A stretch of DNA of 38,389 nucleotides from Caldifarciminota bacterium (GTDB lineage Bacteria; Hydrothermota; Tepidihabitantia; SM23-42), in NCBI GenBank assembly GCA_020355325.1, contig CP070664.1, positions 2,103,129 to 2,141,517 of the forward strand, given 5' to 3'. The position numbers and the translations under genes are program-made. Below, piece by piece: positions 23,867 to 31,546 of this stretch. How positions within the stretch are numbered: the stretch's first letter is position 1; every line of letters starts with the position of its first letter. A model generated the notes under the pieces. It had not been told where the DNA came from, searched no databases, and saw nothing but the letters and a program-made list of their open reading frames with translations.

Positions 23867-25120
23867 TTATTGAGATTTTACTAATTCGACGTGAAGAACC
23901 ATTTCTTCTATACGAATGACTCTTACTTTTTGGTTCTTCTTTATTGGTGCATCACTCACCGCATTCCAATACTCACCGTGAATCAAGACTGTTCCTCCTG
24001 ACGGTTTAATGTCTGTTTTTGCAACGCCAATCTCGCCGACCAATCCTTCTCTTCCACTTACCTTTTTCTTGAATTGTGCGCGTACGCCCATGAACAATAA
24101 AAAGATGAAAAAACCACCAATAATAATAGCAACAATCATAATTACCTCCCAAGATACTCTCAAAAAGGGAACATCACTCTCAAATAAAATAAGCGATCCC
24201 ATGATGAGTGCAATGACTCCACCAATGGTCAAGAGCCCCTGTGATGTCACGTATATCTCCAATATAAACAAAATTGCAGAGAGAATAATAAGTGCTACCC
24301 CGGCGTAATTTACCGGCAAGAGATGGAGTGCATAAAATCCTAAAATCAGACAAATACCTCCAACCACTCCCGGAAAAATCATTCCTGGATTTTGCAATTC
24401 GAAAAATAATCCATAAATCCCTAACAGCAAGAGGATATATGCAATGTTAGGATTCGTAAGTATCAACAGCAATCTCTCACGGAGTGTCATCACTACTCGC
24501 TTTATTGGTTTTGATTCGGTCTCCAAGGTAACTTCTCTATCATCCAGGGTTATCGTCCATCCATCTAATTTCTCAATTAAATTCTTTTCATTATCTGCAA
24601 TGATGTCACAGACTTTCAAGGTCAAGGCAGTCTCTGCATCAACCGAGGCACTCTCTCTCACTGATTTCTCAGCCCAGCGTTCATTTCGCCGCCGCGCTTT
24701 GGCCAATGCCTTTATGTATGCAACAGCATCATTTGTTACCTTTTCAAGCATCACGCTATCTACTTTCTCACCACCCATACTAACGGGATGTGCAGCACCG
24801 ACATTTGTTCCAGGAGCCATCGCTGCAACGTGACCCGCATAGAGTATAAAGACACCGGCCGATGCAGCCCGCGCCCCTTTTGGTCCAACATAGACAATAA
24901 CAGGAATTTCTGCGTTGAGAATTCTTTTCGTAATTTCTCGCATCGACTCATCAAGGCCACCCGGTGTATCGAGCTTCACGATGAGACACGTAGCGTCATT
25001 TTTTTCTGCGAGGTCAATAGCGCGCACAAGAAAAGAACTACTCGCCGGGCTTATGACACCGCTCATCTCACTCACATAGATATTGCCGATGCCGATTAAA
25101 AAACACAACGTAAGAATCAT
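23867..25120 (-). CDS. nfeD: NfeD-family membrane serine protease (ClpP-class)
   Basis: A 417-aa protein. The N-terminal ~210 residues form a ClpP-fold protease domain: 'LIVKLDTPGGLDESMREI' (residues ~46-63), 'ARAASAGVFIL' with nucleophile S87, 'NVGAAHPV', and K127 as candidate general base (Ser-Lys dyad known in archaeal 1510-N). Then come about four to five hydrophobic segments (~225-350) and a C-terminal OB-fold NfeD domain ('GREGLVGEIGVAKTDIKPSG...VLIHGEYWNAVSD'). The full-length family usually acts with a stomatin/prohibitin partner; none is in the window. ATG 25120 has no Shine-Dalgarno sequence; the -10 box ends 8 bp upstream, so initiation is probably leaderless or nearly so. Confidence 0.92.
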   Translation of the reverse strand: MILTLCFLIGIGNIYVSEMSGVISPASSSFLVRAIDLAEKNDATCLIVKLDTPGGLDESMREITKRILNAEIPVIVYVGPKGARAASAGVFILYAGHVAAMAPGTNVGAAHPVSMGGEKVDSVMLEKVTNDAVAYIKALAKARRRNERWAEKSVRESASVDAETALTLKVCDIIADNEKNLIEKLDGWTITLDDREVTLETESKPIKRVVMTLRERLLLILTNPNIAYILLLLGIYGLFFELQNPGMIFPGVVGGICLILGFYALHLLPVNYAGVALIILSAILFILEIYVTSQGLLTIGGVIALIMGSLILFESDVPFLRVSWEVIMIVAIIIGGFFIFLLFMGVRAQFKKKVSGREGLVGEIGVAKTDIKPSGGTVLIHGEYWNAVSDAPIKKNQKVRVIRIEEMVLHVELVKSQ

Positions 25121-25128
25121 GGCATCAT

Positions 25129-25156
25129 ATCATAACCAGATTGAAAAATATGTCAA
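25129..25156 (-). promoter_or_regulatory. Promoter of nfeD, leaderless geometry
   Basis: Exact TTGACA (25156-25151), 16-bp spacer and TATGAT (25134-25129) on the minus strand; the -10 box ends 8 bp before the ATG at 25120. It is back to back with the promoter at 25202-25229. Confidence 0.75.
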
Positions 25157-25201
25157 GGACCAACAGGCACTTCATTTGTATGCTACACCCAAAATTAGGT
25201 A

Positions 25202-25229
25202 TTGACAATTTTTGAATTGTGATTATAAT
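25202..25229 (+). promoter_or_regulatory. Consensus promoter of the Lys/Arg-rich mini-protein
   Basis: Exact TTGACA (25202-25207), 16-bp spacer and exact TATAAT (25224-25229), followed by GGAGG at 25241-25245. Both hexamers are perfect, so strong expression is likely. Confidence 0.9.
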
Positions 25230-25247
25230 AATGACAAAAAGGAGGTA

Positions 25248-25346
25248 ATGATGCGAAAGTCGCGTGCAAAAAAGAAAAAAACAAAGAAAAAGGCAACAAA
25301 GAAGAAGAAGACAAAGAAGAAAGCTAAGAAAAAGAGAAGAAGATAA
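25248..25346 (+). CDS. Very small Lys/Arg-rich (histone H1-like) protein, 31-32 aa
   Basis: Starts at ATG 25248 (or the adjacent ATG 25251), GGAGG 2-5 bp upstream. The product reads MRKSRAKKKKTKKKATKKKK and continues in the same style to RRR: apart from Met, Ser, Thr and Ala every residue is Lys or Arg, with no acidic or aromatic residue. This composition resembles the basic tails of histone H1-like and chlamydial Hc-type proteins, so binding to DNA or RNA by charge is the likely activity; an RNA or ribosome partner is equally possible. The gene is monocistronic, with its own consensus promoter and a terminator 6 bp after the stop. The tailored signals argue that it is a real, highly expressed gene rather than low-complexity noise. 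Confidence 0.8.
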   Translation: MMRKSRAKKKKTKKKATKKKKTKKKAKKKRRR

Positions 25347-25351
25347 TTTGT

Positions 25352-25378
25352 AAGAAGGGGGAGCAATCCCCCTTCTTT
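25352..25378 (+). terminator. Rho-independent terminator of the mini-protein gene
   Basis: A perfect 11-bp stem (AAGAAGGGGGA at 25352-25362 with TCCCCCTTCTT at 25367-25377) closed by a GCAA tetraloop, which is of the stable GNRA type. A short T-rich stretch follows. Confidence 0.9.
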
Positions 25379-25444
25379 GTTTACGGTGCGACGATGTCAA
25401 CATTATGTCTGACAAAATTGTGTAGTACTATGCATATCCTGTTG

Positions 25445-25472
25445 TTGACAAAAGGTATTCATTAACTATAAT
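25445..25472 (+). promoter_or_regulatory. Consensus promoter of the HepT-like gene, leaderless geometry
   Basis: Exact TTGACA (25445-25450), 16-bp spacer and exact TATAAT (25467-25472). The -10 box ends 5 bp before GTG 25478, so the message should start at or next to the start codon. Confidence 0.85.
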
Positions 25473-25477
25473 AGCAC

Positions 25478-25900
25478 GTGGATGCGGGTAACTTTAATTC
25501 ATTACATGAAAACCTCGCGAAAAATATAGAAGAAATTAAATATAATATAAGACATTCCGAAACGCTCGGCTCACCCGATGGCGTGACAATGCTCGAGAGA
25601 ACAAAGTATCTCTTCTACAGTTTGATAAAATCACTCATCGATATTGGGCAGGGTATCATCGTTGAAAAAGATTTCCGTATTCCATTAAATAGAGCCGACA
25701 TCTTCATCAGTCTTGCTGAACATGGAATCATCATGCCGTCGGTTGTTCCGGGTGTAAAAAAAGCGGTAATCGCATTGCCCAAGATCAGTAGCCACGGAGT
25801 TTCTGAAATTGTGTTACTCGTTTCCGAAAGCATTGCCGACCTTCATAAATGTCTCGATTCCTTTGCCGTCTACTTCCAACTCAAGGAAAAGGAAAAATAG
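25478..25900 (+). CDS. Orphan HepT-like (DUF86) protein with degenerate RNase motif
   Basis: A 140-aa protein. Residues ~35-135 match the DUF86/HepT helical fold: 'LFYSLIKSLIDIGQGIIVE' (family 'al..iidia.hii'), 'RADIFISLAEHGIIMPSVVPGVKKAV', then the helix 'IVLLVSESIADLHKCLDSFAVYF'. In HepT toxins the turn carries R-x(4-6)-H (often RNxLVH). Here the corresponding stretch reads 'IALPKISSHG', with no Arg, so RNase activity is doubtful. The usual partner, an MNT nucleotidyltransferase antitoxin, is absent. Start is GTG 25478 directly behind the -10 box, with no Shine-Dalgarno sequence. The prepilin peptidase gene follows with a 2-nt gap. Confidence 0.62.
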   Translation: MDAGNFNSLHENLAKNIEEIKYNIRHSETLGSPDGVTMLERTKYLFYSLIKSLIDIGQGIIVEKDFRIPLNRADIFISLAEHGIIMPSVVPGVKKAVIALPKISSHGVSEIVLLVSESIADLHKCLDSFAVYFQLKEKEK

Positions 25901-25902
25901 AT

Positions 25903-26673
25903 TTGAACTTTTTATACTCGTTATGGTTCTTTTTTCTTGGCGCAGCTATCGGCAGTTTTTTAAATGTTGTAATCTACAGAATGCCGAGGGAACTGTCAAT
26001 TATAAAACCAAGGTCATTCTGTCCGAACTGCAAAAAACCGATACAATGGTTTGAAAATATTCCGATCGCGAGTTTCATCTTCTTAGGTGGGAGATGTTCT
26101 CAGTGTAAAACGTCAATATCTATACATTATCCAGCTGTTGAGGTCATTACTGGTTTTCTCGTCGTCTACCTATTTCTGAAGCATGGCCTGAATGTAGATT
26201 TTTTATTCTATCTTCTTTTCTTCTGTTCACTCATCGTCATATCAGGCATTGACTATATATTTCAAATTGTTCCTGATATTATCTCGATTCCCGGAATAGT
26301 CCTCGGTATACTCTTCCAAATAATCAAGGGCAATTTCGTTTCAGGCATAGTCGGTATGCTCTTCGGTGGTGGATTGATTCTTTTAATTAGAATCATTGGC
26401 GGCCGCGTGTATAAGAAAGAGGTTATGGGACTGGGGGATGTATTTCTCACAGCTATGATTGGAGCCTTTGTTGGCTTTCCATTAGTTATTCCCGCAATCT
26501 TCATCGGAGCCCTCGTCGGTGCAAGCTTAGGCATTGTATACCTCATTTCCACACGTCAGAGTCGAGAGAGCCCAATCCCTTTTGGACCGTTCTTGAGTAT
26601 CGGTGGTATAGTAGTTGTCGTCCTCGAACAGCAGATCGTCCAATTCTTCGTACTGTTTCAGATATATCTCTGA
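25903..26673 (+). CDS. pilD: Prepilin peptidase (A24 leader peptidase/N-methyltransferase)
   Basis: A polytopic membrane enzyme of about 256 aa that cleaves and N-methylates type IV prepilins or pseudopilins. Visible: N-terminal 'GAAIGSFLNVVIYRMPRELS', the cysteine-rich cytoplasmic loop 'FCPNCKKPI...GRCSQCKTSI' (two CxxC), and two aspartate sites, 'SGIDYIFQIVPD' and 'GLGDVFLTAMIGAF' (GxGD). Start chosen as TTG 25903, 2 nt after the HepT-like stop, with AAGGAAAAGG upstream; an ATG at 25849 would add 18 unrelated residues and overlap the previous gene by 52 bp. No pilus genes are adjacent, but comF and an HHH protein in this window make DNA uptake or secretion pili conceivable. Confidence 0.9.
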   Translation: MNFLYSLWFFFLGAAIGSFLNVVIYRMPRELSIIKPRSFCPNCKKPIQWFENIPIASFIFLGGRCSQCKTSISIHYPAVEVITGFLVVYLFLKHGLNVDFLFYLLFFCSLIVISGIDYIFQIVPDIISIPGIVLGILFQIIKGNFVSGIVGMLFGGGLILLIRIIGGRVYKKEVMGLGDVFLTAMIGAFVGFPLVIPAIFIGALVGASLGIVYLISTRQSRESPIPFGPFLSIGGIVVVVLEQQIVQFFVLFQIYL

Positions 26674-26753
26674 GAACGGTTCGCGTTAAAGAATAAAATA
26701 ACCATTTGAGATCAGTATCGGTCATGCATATTCAATGATAACATACGCTCTCT

Positions 26754-27677
26754 ATGTCAAATAGACTTGTAACAATCATTGGTCCTACTGCAGTCGGTAA
26801 AACAAAAGTAGCAATTGAAATTGCTCAGAAAATATCGGGTGAGATTATTTCAGCAGATTCTCGACAGATCTATAAATATCTCACGATCGGAACCGCAAAG
26901 CCGTCTCATCGAGAACGGAGGGAAGTCACATTTCATTTAATAGACTTCGTCGAAATCGATGAGCACTACTCATGTGGCCAATTTGCCCGTGATGCTGGGA
27001 GAATCATTGAAGAGATACGAAAGAGAAAAAAAATTCCTCTTATTTGCGGTGGTACTGGTCTGTATATAAGAGCATTATTCAAACCTCTCCACGGTTTACC
27101 GCAGTCGACGCGTACGTCAAAAGAGAAACTCATACTCCTCCAACGTAAACATGGTATCGTATACCTCTATAAAAAGTTGCAAACAGTCGATCCAGATTGG
27201 GCAAAAAAAATCGGCCCCAATGATAAGCAGAGAATCCTCCGAGGGTTAGAAATCTATGAAATGACTGGCATACCGTTAAGCAGATTAATTAAAAAACGAA
27301 GAAAGATATCAAAATATTATCCTTACTACATCGGGCTTAAGGTATCACGTGAACAACTATACAAGCGAATAAATCACCGCTTCGATGCGATGATACGGCA
27401 CGGATTAATTGATGAAGTAACATCGCTCTTGGATAGAGGGTTCGATCCTACATCGAATGCTCTCAGAACGATCGGCTATAAAGAAATCATAGAATACATA
27501 CAAGGGAAGCTATCTCTCGATCAGGCGATCGGAAGAACAAAACAGCGCACGAGAAATTATGCGAAACGTCAGATTACATGGTTTAACAAAATGCCTGGTG
27601 TCCACTGGTTCAACCCAGATAACCCCGGAACAATCAACGCCATCATTCGAACCGTGAACAAAGTTTGCATCAAGTAA
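26754..27677 (+). CDS. miaA: tRNA dimethylallyltransferase
   Basis: A 307-aa enzyme of normal length that transfers dimethylallyl to A37 of tRNAs reading UNN codons. Visible: P-loop 'IGPTAVGKTKVAIEIA' near the N-terminus, 'SADSRQIYKYLTIGTAKP' (catalytic Asp and tRNA contact), 'ICGGTGLYIRALF', and the C-terminal 'NALRTIGYKEI' and 'TRNYAKRQITWF' motifs. Start at ATG 26754 has no Shine-Dalgarno sequence and I see no convincing promoter. It lies 80 bp after the prepilin peptidase gene and converges with the aldehyde dehydrogenase gene. Confidence 0.96.
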   Translation: MSNRLVTIIGPTAVGKTKVAIEIAQKISGEIISADSRQIYKYLTIGTAKPSHRERREVTFHLIDFVEIDEHYSCGQFARDAGRIIEEIRKRKKIPLICGGTGLYIRALFKPLHGLPQSTRTSKEKLILLQRKHGIVYLYKKLQTVDPDWAKKIGPNDKQRILRGLEIYEMTGIPLSRLIKKRRKISKYYPYYIGLKVSREQLYKRINHRFDAMIRHGLIDEVTSLLDRGFDPTSNALRTIGYKEIIEYIQGKLSLDQAIGRTKQRTRNYAKRQITWFNKMPGVHWFNPDNPGTINAIIRTVNKVCIK

Positions 27678-27706
27678 CGCAATGAATGTATCTTTAAACT
27701 ATTCCG

Positions 27707-29119
27707 TTATTCGGGCAGTTGATCGAAGATAATCAATTTCTCTTCGGTCATTTCTTTTATCGCAAAGTCGGGACCCTCTCTTCCTATACCACTCCCTTTA
27801 GTACCACCGTATGGCATATTGTCAACGCGAAATGTTGGAAATTCATTTATCAAAACTCCACCCGCTTCTATCCCATGTGCACACTGCAATGCCTTCGAAA
27901 TATCACGAGTGAAAACGCCGGCTTGTAATCCATATTTTGTATTATTCACCTTTCCAATTACCTCATCAATGGTTTTGAATGTATTAACTGCAACAATTGG
28001 GGCAAATGCTTCTTCCTGAATAACGAGCGCATCTTCGCCGACATTAAAGATAATTGTCGGCAGAAAAGTGGTGCCGTCTCTCTTCCCCCCCAAGAGTAGT
28101 ATACCCTTTTTCTTAAGTGCATCTTCGCAAAAGGCCTCAGCCTTTTTGAGTGCGGGTTCGTCAATCATCGGCCCCATCTCGGTGTTCTCCAAGAGTGGGT
28201 CACCAAATTTTATCTGACCAACCTCGAGCGAGAGTTCTCGTAAGAATTCATCCGCACAATCTTCCTCCACGTAAACACGTTGAATGGAAATGCAGACTTG
28301 ACCGGCAAGCGTATAACCTCCTTTTCGAATTTTCTTGGCTACAAAATTCAATGGTGCATCCTTGAATACAACAACTGCCGAATTAGAACCCAGTTCCATG
28401 GTCACACGTTTCATACCACAATGTGCTGTAATAATCTGACCAACTTCTAAGGAACCCGTGAAACTTATTTTCCTTATTGCGTGATGCTTGATGAGTTCCA
28501 TGCCGATAGTACTTCCTGAACCAACGAGAACCGAAATTCCTTCCAGAGGAAGACCCGCTTCGATGAGAGCCTCGGCGAGTTTCACTCCAGAAATTGGTGT
28601 CTTCGTTGCCGGCTTATGTATCACGGCATTGCCTGCAGCAATTGCTGGACCTATTTTATGACACGATAGATTCAGCGGGAAATTGAAGGGCGTTATTGCG
28701 AGAACAATACCGAGTGGAACTCGAACATAAAATCCCATTTTGCGTGTTGTCCCTCCTAAGTCAAAGCGTACGGTTTCACCCGTCAATTTCATTGCTGCTC
28801 CTGCAGAGAGTTTCATCGTATTAACTGCCCTATCGACTTCGCCCCGCGCTTCATTGATGGTCTTTCCGGATTCCAACGAAATCGTTTTGCTAAAATCTTC
28901 TTTTCGTTCTTTGATGATTGAAGACGTCCGTTCGAGGATTATTGCCCGTTCGCCTGCCGGAAGCTCCTTGAGAATCTGAAATCCTCGTTCTGCAACCTCG
29001 ATTGCATGCGTAATATCAACACCGGTGCTCAACCCTAATTGTTCTACGACCTGATTATTATAAGGATTGATGATGTCGACTATCTTTTCTTTCTGTACAC
29101 GTTTACCCAGTAAAAACAT
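27707..29119 (-). CDS. NAD(P)-dependent aldehyde dehydrogenase (GAPN/lactaldehyde-type)
   Basis: A 470-aa ALDH-fold enzyme. Catalytic C276 lies in 'AGQVCISIQRVYVE' and the general base E242 in 'MELGSNSAVVVF', with the normal spacing of 34 residues. 'ITPFNFPLNL' and 'GSLEVGQII' mark the cofactor site, and 'EEAFAPIVAVNTF' the conserved Glu-Phe. Sequence style ('CISIQRV') fits the group that includes lactaldehyde, succinate-semialdehyde and non-phosphorylating glyceraldehyde-3-phosphate dehydrogenases; the substrate cannot be chosen by eye. It is a single gene with its own promoter whose -10 box ends 5 bp before the ATG, without a Shine-Dalgarno sequence, so a leaderless message is likely. Confidence 0.9.
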   Translation of the reverse strand: MFLLGKRVQKEKIVDIINPYNNQVVEQLGLSTGVDITHAIEVAERGFQILKELPAGERAIILERTSSIIKERKEDFSKTISLESGKTINEARGEVDRAVNTMKLSAGAAMKLTGETVRFDLGGTTRKMGFYVRVPLGIVLAITPFNFPLNLSCHKIGPAIAAGNAVIHKPATKTPISGVKLAEALIEAGLPLEGISVLVGSGSTIGMELIKHHAIRKISFTGSLEVGQIITAHCGMKRVTMELGSNSAVVVFKDAPLNFVAKKIRKGGYTLAGQVCISIQRVYVEEDCADEFLRELSLEVGQIKFGDPLLENTEMGPMIDEPALKKAEAFCEDALKKKGILLLGGKRDGTTFLPTIIFNVGEDALVIQEEAFAPIVAVNTFKTIDEVIGKVNNTKYGLQAGVFTRDISKALQCAHGIEAGGVLINEFPTFRVDNMPYGGTKGSGIGREGPDFAIKEMTEEKLIIFDQLPE

Positions 29120-29124
29120 ACGCT

Positions 29125-29152
29125 ATTATATACAGCAGGTTGATAATGTAAA
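29125..29152 (-). promoter_or_regulatory. Promoter of the aldehyde dehydrogenase gene, leaderless geometry
   Basis: TTTACA (29152-29147), 16-bp spacer and exact TATAAT (29130-29125) on the minus strand, 5 bp before ATG 29119. Confidence 0.8.
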
Positions 29153-29212
29153 GGATAAATTATTGAAATGTCGAACTCCGTCTGTGTTCCCTAAAAATAG
29201 ATCACTCAATAA

Positions 29213-29473
29213 CTACAGTTTGTGAAGCAGATACATAGCTACAAAAATAAAGATTATCGTAAGCAACGTAATATTGAGAGTCAATCCGAATGAAAAACTA
29301 AAAAATCCCAGGTTGACTTTTACAGTAGAAAATCCTATTTTTAAGGCACTGAAGAAAAAATTCTTTACCGGACCTTGAGGAAAGGCTCCAGCCAGAAGAT
29401 AAGATAATGCAGATCCGATGATACCACCAACGATGATTCCTAAGATGATATCTCGTACCCTTCGTTTTGCCAT
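29213..29473 (-). CDS. Small DUF4321-like membrane protein
   Basis: An 86-aa protein: basic start MAKRRVRD, one transmembrane helix ('IILGIIVGGIIGSALSYLLA'), a short soluble link with 'PVKNFFFSALKIGF', a beta-like Phe-rich stretch and a second transmembrane helix ('ITLLTIIFIFVAMYLLHKL'). The composition and length resemble DUF4321 proteins, whose function is unknown. AGGAGAGGAGG precedes the ATG at 29473. It lies 127 bp downstream of amrS on the same strand and may be read from the fba-apbE-amrS transcript. Confidence 0.7.
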   Translation of the reverse strand: MAKRRVRDIILGIIVGGIIGSALSYLLAGAFPQGPVKNFFFSALKIGFSTVKVNLGFFSFSFGLTLNITLLTIIFIFVAMYLLHKL

Positions 29474-29600
29474 AGCTCCTCCTCTCCTTTTTTATGTCAT
29501 AGTTATAGGGTTTGGGTTGAGAAACTGGAATAATTGAACATCCAAACATATAATATAATTTGTAAAAATCGAGCATCCATACCCCAACCCAATAATAGTT

Positions 29601-30584
29601 TCACAAAACAATGTGTATTTCCTTCCCACATTTTTGACAGGTGTGATTTTTCAAGCCCTTCATCGCGGCACGAAAGTAGAGTCGCTCGACAAGCAGGTTT
29701 CCGCATTGTGGACAGTATGTATGAGCACCGTCCTCGGCAGGGACATTCCCAACATAAACATAGTTCAATTTTTCTCGCGCCCGCTGGTAGGCATAATCAA
29801 TTGTTTTCATCGGCGTTGGAGGCTTCGTATATTTATAGTTTGGGTAATAGCGTGAGAAGTGTAAGGGTATATTTTTGTCAATCGATGCTACATAGTCGAT
29901 AATCGCATCGATATCTTTTTCTTTATCATTCAGACCAGTGACGATGAGATTCGTAATCTCGATGTGACAGCGTTCATGTGCGAGTTCAATCGTCCTCTTT
30001 ATCGTATCCAAATCACCGTGTAGAGTTTTCTTATAAACATCGGATTTCATGGTCTTTAAATCGATGTTCATTGCATCAATGAGCGGAAGGAGTTCGGTCA
30101 GCGGCTGCTCGTTGATGAGACCATTCGTCACCAAAACATTCTTTCCCCCCTCATTACGAATCAGCGCCCCTGCATCAACAAGATATTCAAACCACATCAA
30201 CGGCTCAGTATAGGTATAGGCAACTCCAATAGATGGATGTTCTTTAAAAATCTTTACCAAAACGTCTGGAGCAATATATTCTGTAGAAACGTCGGTCTGA
30301 GAGATTTCCCAATTTTGACAAAATGGACAGCGCATATTACAACTGTTACAGGCGATTGATAGAATCTGCTTCCCAGGATAAAAATGGTAGAGCGGTTTTT
30401 TCTCTATAGGGTCAAGCGCGATGGACGTTGTTCTCCCGTAGTTTATTGCCCACAGCTTTCCATTTTCGTGTTTGCGACCACGACAGATTCCAAGTTTGTC
30501 TGGCATGATTTTACAATTGTGTGGACACATTGTGCATTCAACATGTTCGTTTTTTTTCTCGTAATATTTTGACTCGACCTTCAT
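29601..30584 (-). CDS. amrS: AmmeMemoRadiSam system radical SAM enzyme
   Basis: A 327-aa radical-SAM protein. The [4Fe-4S] motif CxxxCxxC is C82, C86 and C89 in 'CNMRCPFCQNWE'. Upstream are the extra cysteines 'CTMCPHNCKI' and 'GICRGRKHENGKLW' typical of AmrS, and the C-terminus has a zinc-ribbon-like pair 'YCPQCGN...CQKCGKE'. The family often pairs with AMMECR1 and Memo genes; neither is here. The reaction of the family is not firmly established. The start overlaps the apbE stop by 4 nt (ATGA), so it is the third gene of the fba-apbE-amrS operon. Confidence 0.92.
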   Translation of the reverse strand: MKVESKYYEKKNEHVECTMCPHNCKIMPDKLGICRGRKHENGKLWAINYGRTTSIALDPIEKKPLYHFYPGKQILSIACNSCNMRCPFCQNWEISQTDVSTEYIAPDVLVKIFKEHPSIGVAYTYTEPLMWFEYLVDAGALIRNEGGKNVLVTNGLINEQPLTELLPLIDAMNIDLKTMKSDVYKKTLHGDLDTIKRTIELAHERCHIEITNLIVTGLNDKEKDIDAIIDYVASIDKNIPLHFSRYYPNYKYTKPPTPMKTIDYAYQRAREKLNYVYVGNVPAEDGAHTYCPQCGNLLVERLYFRAAMKGLKNHTCQKCGKEIHIVL

Positions 30585-31546
30585 GGAATCTCAACCCGCT
30601 TTAATGAATCATTTTCCATATAGTATATTATACCCCGAATATCGAGAGAATCAAGAAATTTCATGGCCGTCGCCGTCTTCATAGTTGCTACAGCAGTTGC
30701 AATCGCGTCGGCAAATGCAGCTTCTCGTGCAAAAATAGTAACGGAGACAAAATCAAGGGCTGGAAATCCTGTTTTTGGATTAATAATATGAGGATATCGT
30801 TTTCCATTAATTAGAAAATATTTTTCATAATCACCAGATGTTGAGACAGAAAAATCTTCTAATTCAATTGTTTCGATGACTCCTTCGCCGCGGGGATTCT
30901 GTATCCCTATCCGCCATGGTCTCCCTGCTGGAGATCTCCCAATTACCACTACCTCTCCACCAATATTTATTATTGCCGACTTCACATGACGCTGTCGTAG
31001 AATCAAGGCAACACGGTCTGCAGCGTATCCCTGAGCAATACCGCCGAGATCGATTTTCATACCCTCGGGAATAACGATTGAGTCATGTTTGATTTGAATT
31101 TTTTGATAATCGACCAATTTTTTTGCTTCTTTAATTTCTGTCGTATCAGGAATGTTTAATGTCCGCTTGTAAAATCCCCAGGTTTCCAAAAGTGGTGCTA
31201 CCGTTACATCAAACGAGCCTTCAGTCAGTCGAGACAGTGAATCACTGAGTGACAGTAAATAGATGACATCACTCGGAGCCTTCACTCTTCCATTACGATT
31301 CAATGTACTCACTAAGCTTTTCTCAGAGAAGTAGCTGAGGAGGGAATCGAGTGTCACAAGCTCGAGATCAATAACATCGATGATTTCCCTGGCGCTTCTT
31401 TCATGAACATAGTAAAATTTAATTTCACAAAGAGTACCAAGAATAAATTTGTTGTAGGTGTATTCTTTCTGAGGCGCACAGAACATAACGAAGCTCACCA
31501 GGATCAACAGAAGACACGACCGAGAGAATGCGCGTCGCATATTCAT
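30581..31546 (-). CDS. apbE: FAD:protein FMN transferase (ApbE), probable lipoprotein
   Basis: A 321-aa protein. A hydrophobic N-terminus ending 'LVSFVMFCAPQ' places a Cys at a lipobox-like site, so it is probably exported and membrane-attached, as ApbE usually is. Core motifs: 'TLCEIKFYYV', 'GSFDVTVAPLLETWGF', 'KIDLGGIAQGYAADRV' (FAD/Mg site), 'AIINIGGEVVVIG', 'HIINPKTGFPAL' and 'AFADAIATAVATM'. The enzyme attaches FMN to Thr of target proteins such as Na+-NQR or Rnf subunits, none of which is visible here. It overlaps fba and amrS by 4 nt on each side. Confidence 0.93.
   Translation of the reverse strand: MNMRRAFSRSCLLLILVSFVMFCAPQKEYTYNKFILGTLCEIKFYYVHERSAREIIDVIDLELVTLDSLLSYFSEKSLVSTLNRNGRVKAPSDVIYLLSLSDSLSRLTEGSFDVTVAPLLETWGFYKRTLNIPDTTEIKEAKKLVDYQKIQIKHDSIVIPEGMKIDLGGIAQGYAADRVALILRQRHVKSAIINIGGEVVVIGRSPAGRPWRIGIQNPRGEGVIETIELEDFSVSTSGDYEKYFLINGKRYPHIINPKTGFPALDFVSVTIFAREAAFADAIATAVATMKTATAMKFLDSLDIRGIIYYMENDSLKRVEIP

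Noticed and set aside
24009..24308. Plus-strand ORFs antisense to nfeD
   Set aside because: Mirror frames of a clear NfeD gene, without ribosome sites.
25125..25415. Minus-strand ORF of 96 codons across the mini-protein gene
   Set aside because: It is antisense to the Lys-rich gene (its Leu/Phe/Cys-rich runs are the mirror of Lys codons) and runs through the terminator hairpin and two promoters.
25849..25902. Start of the prepilin peptidase at ATG 25849
   Set aside because: Lies inside the HepT-like gene without a ribosome site; the added residues are just its shifted frame.
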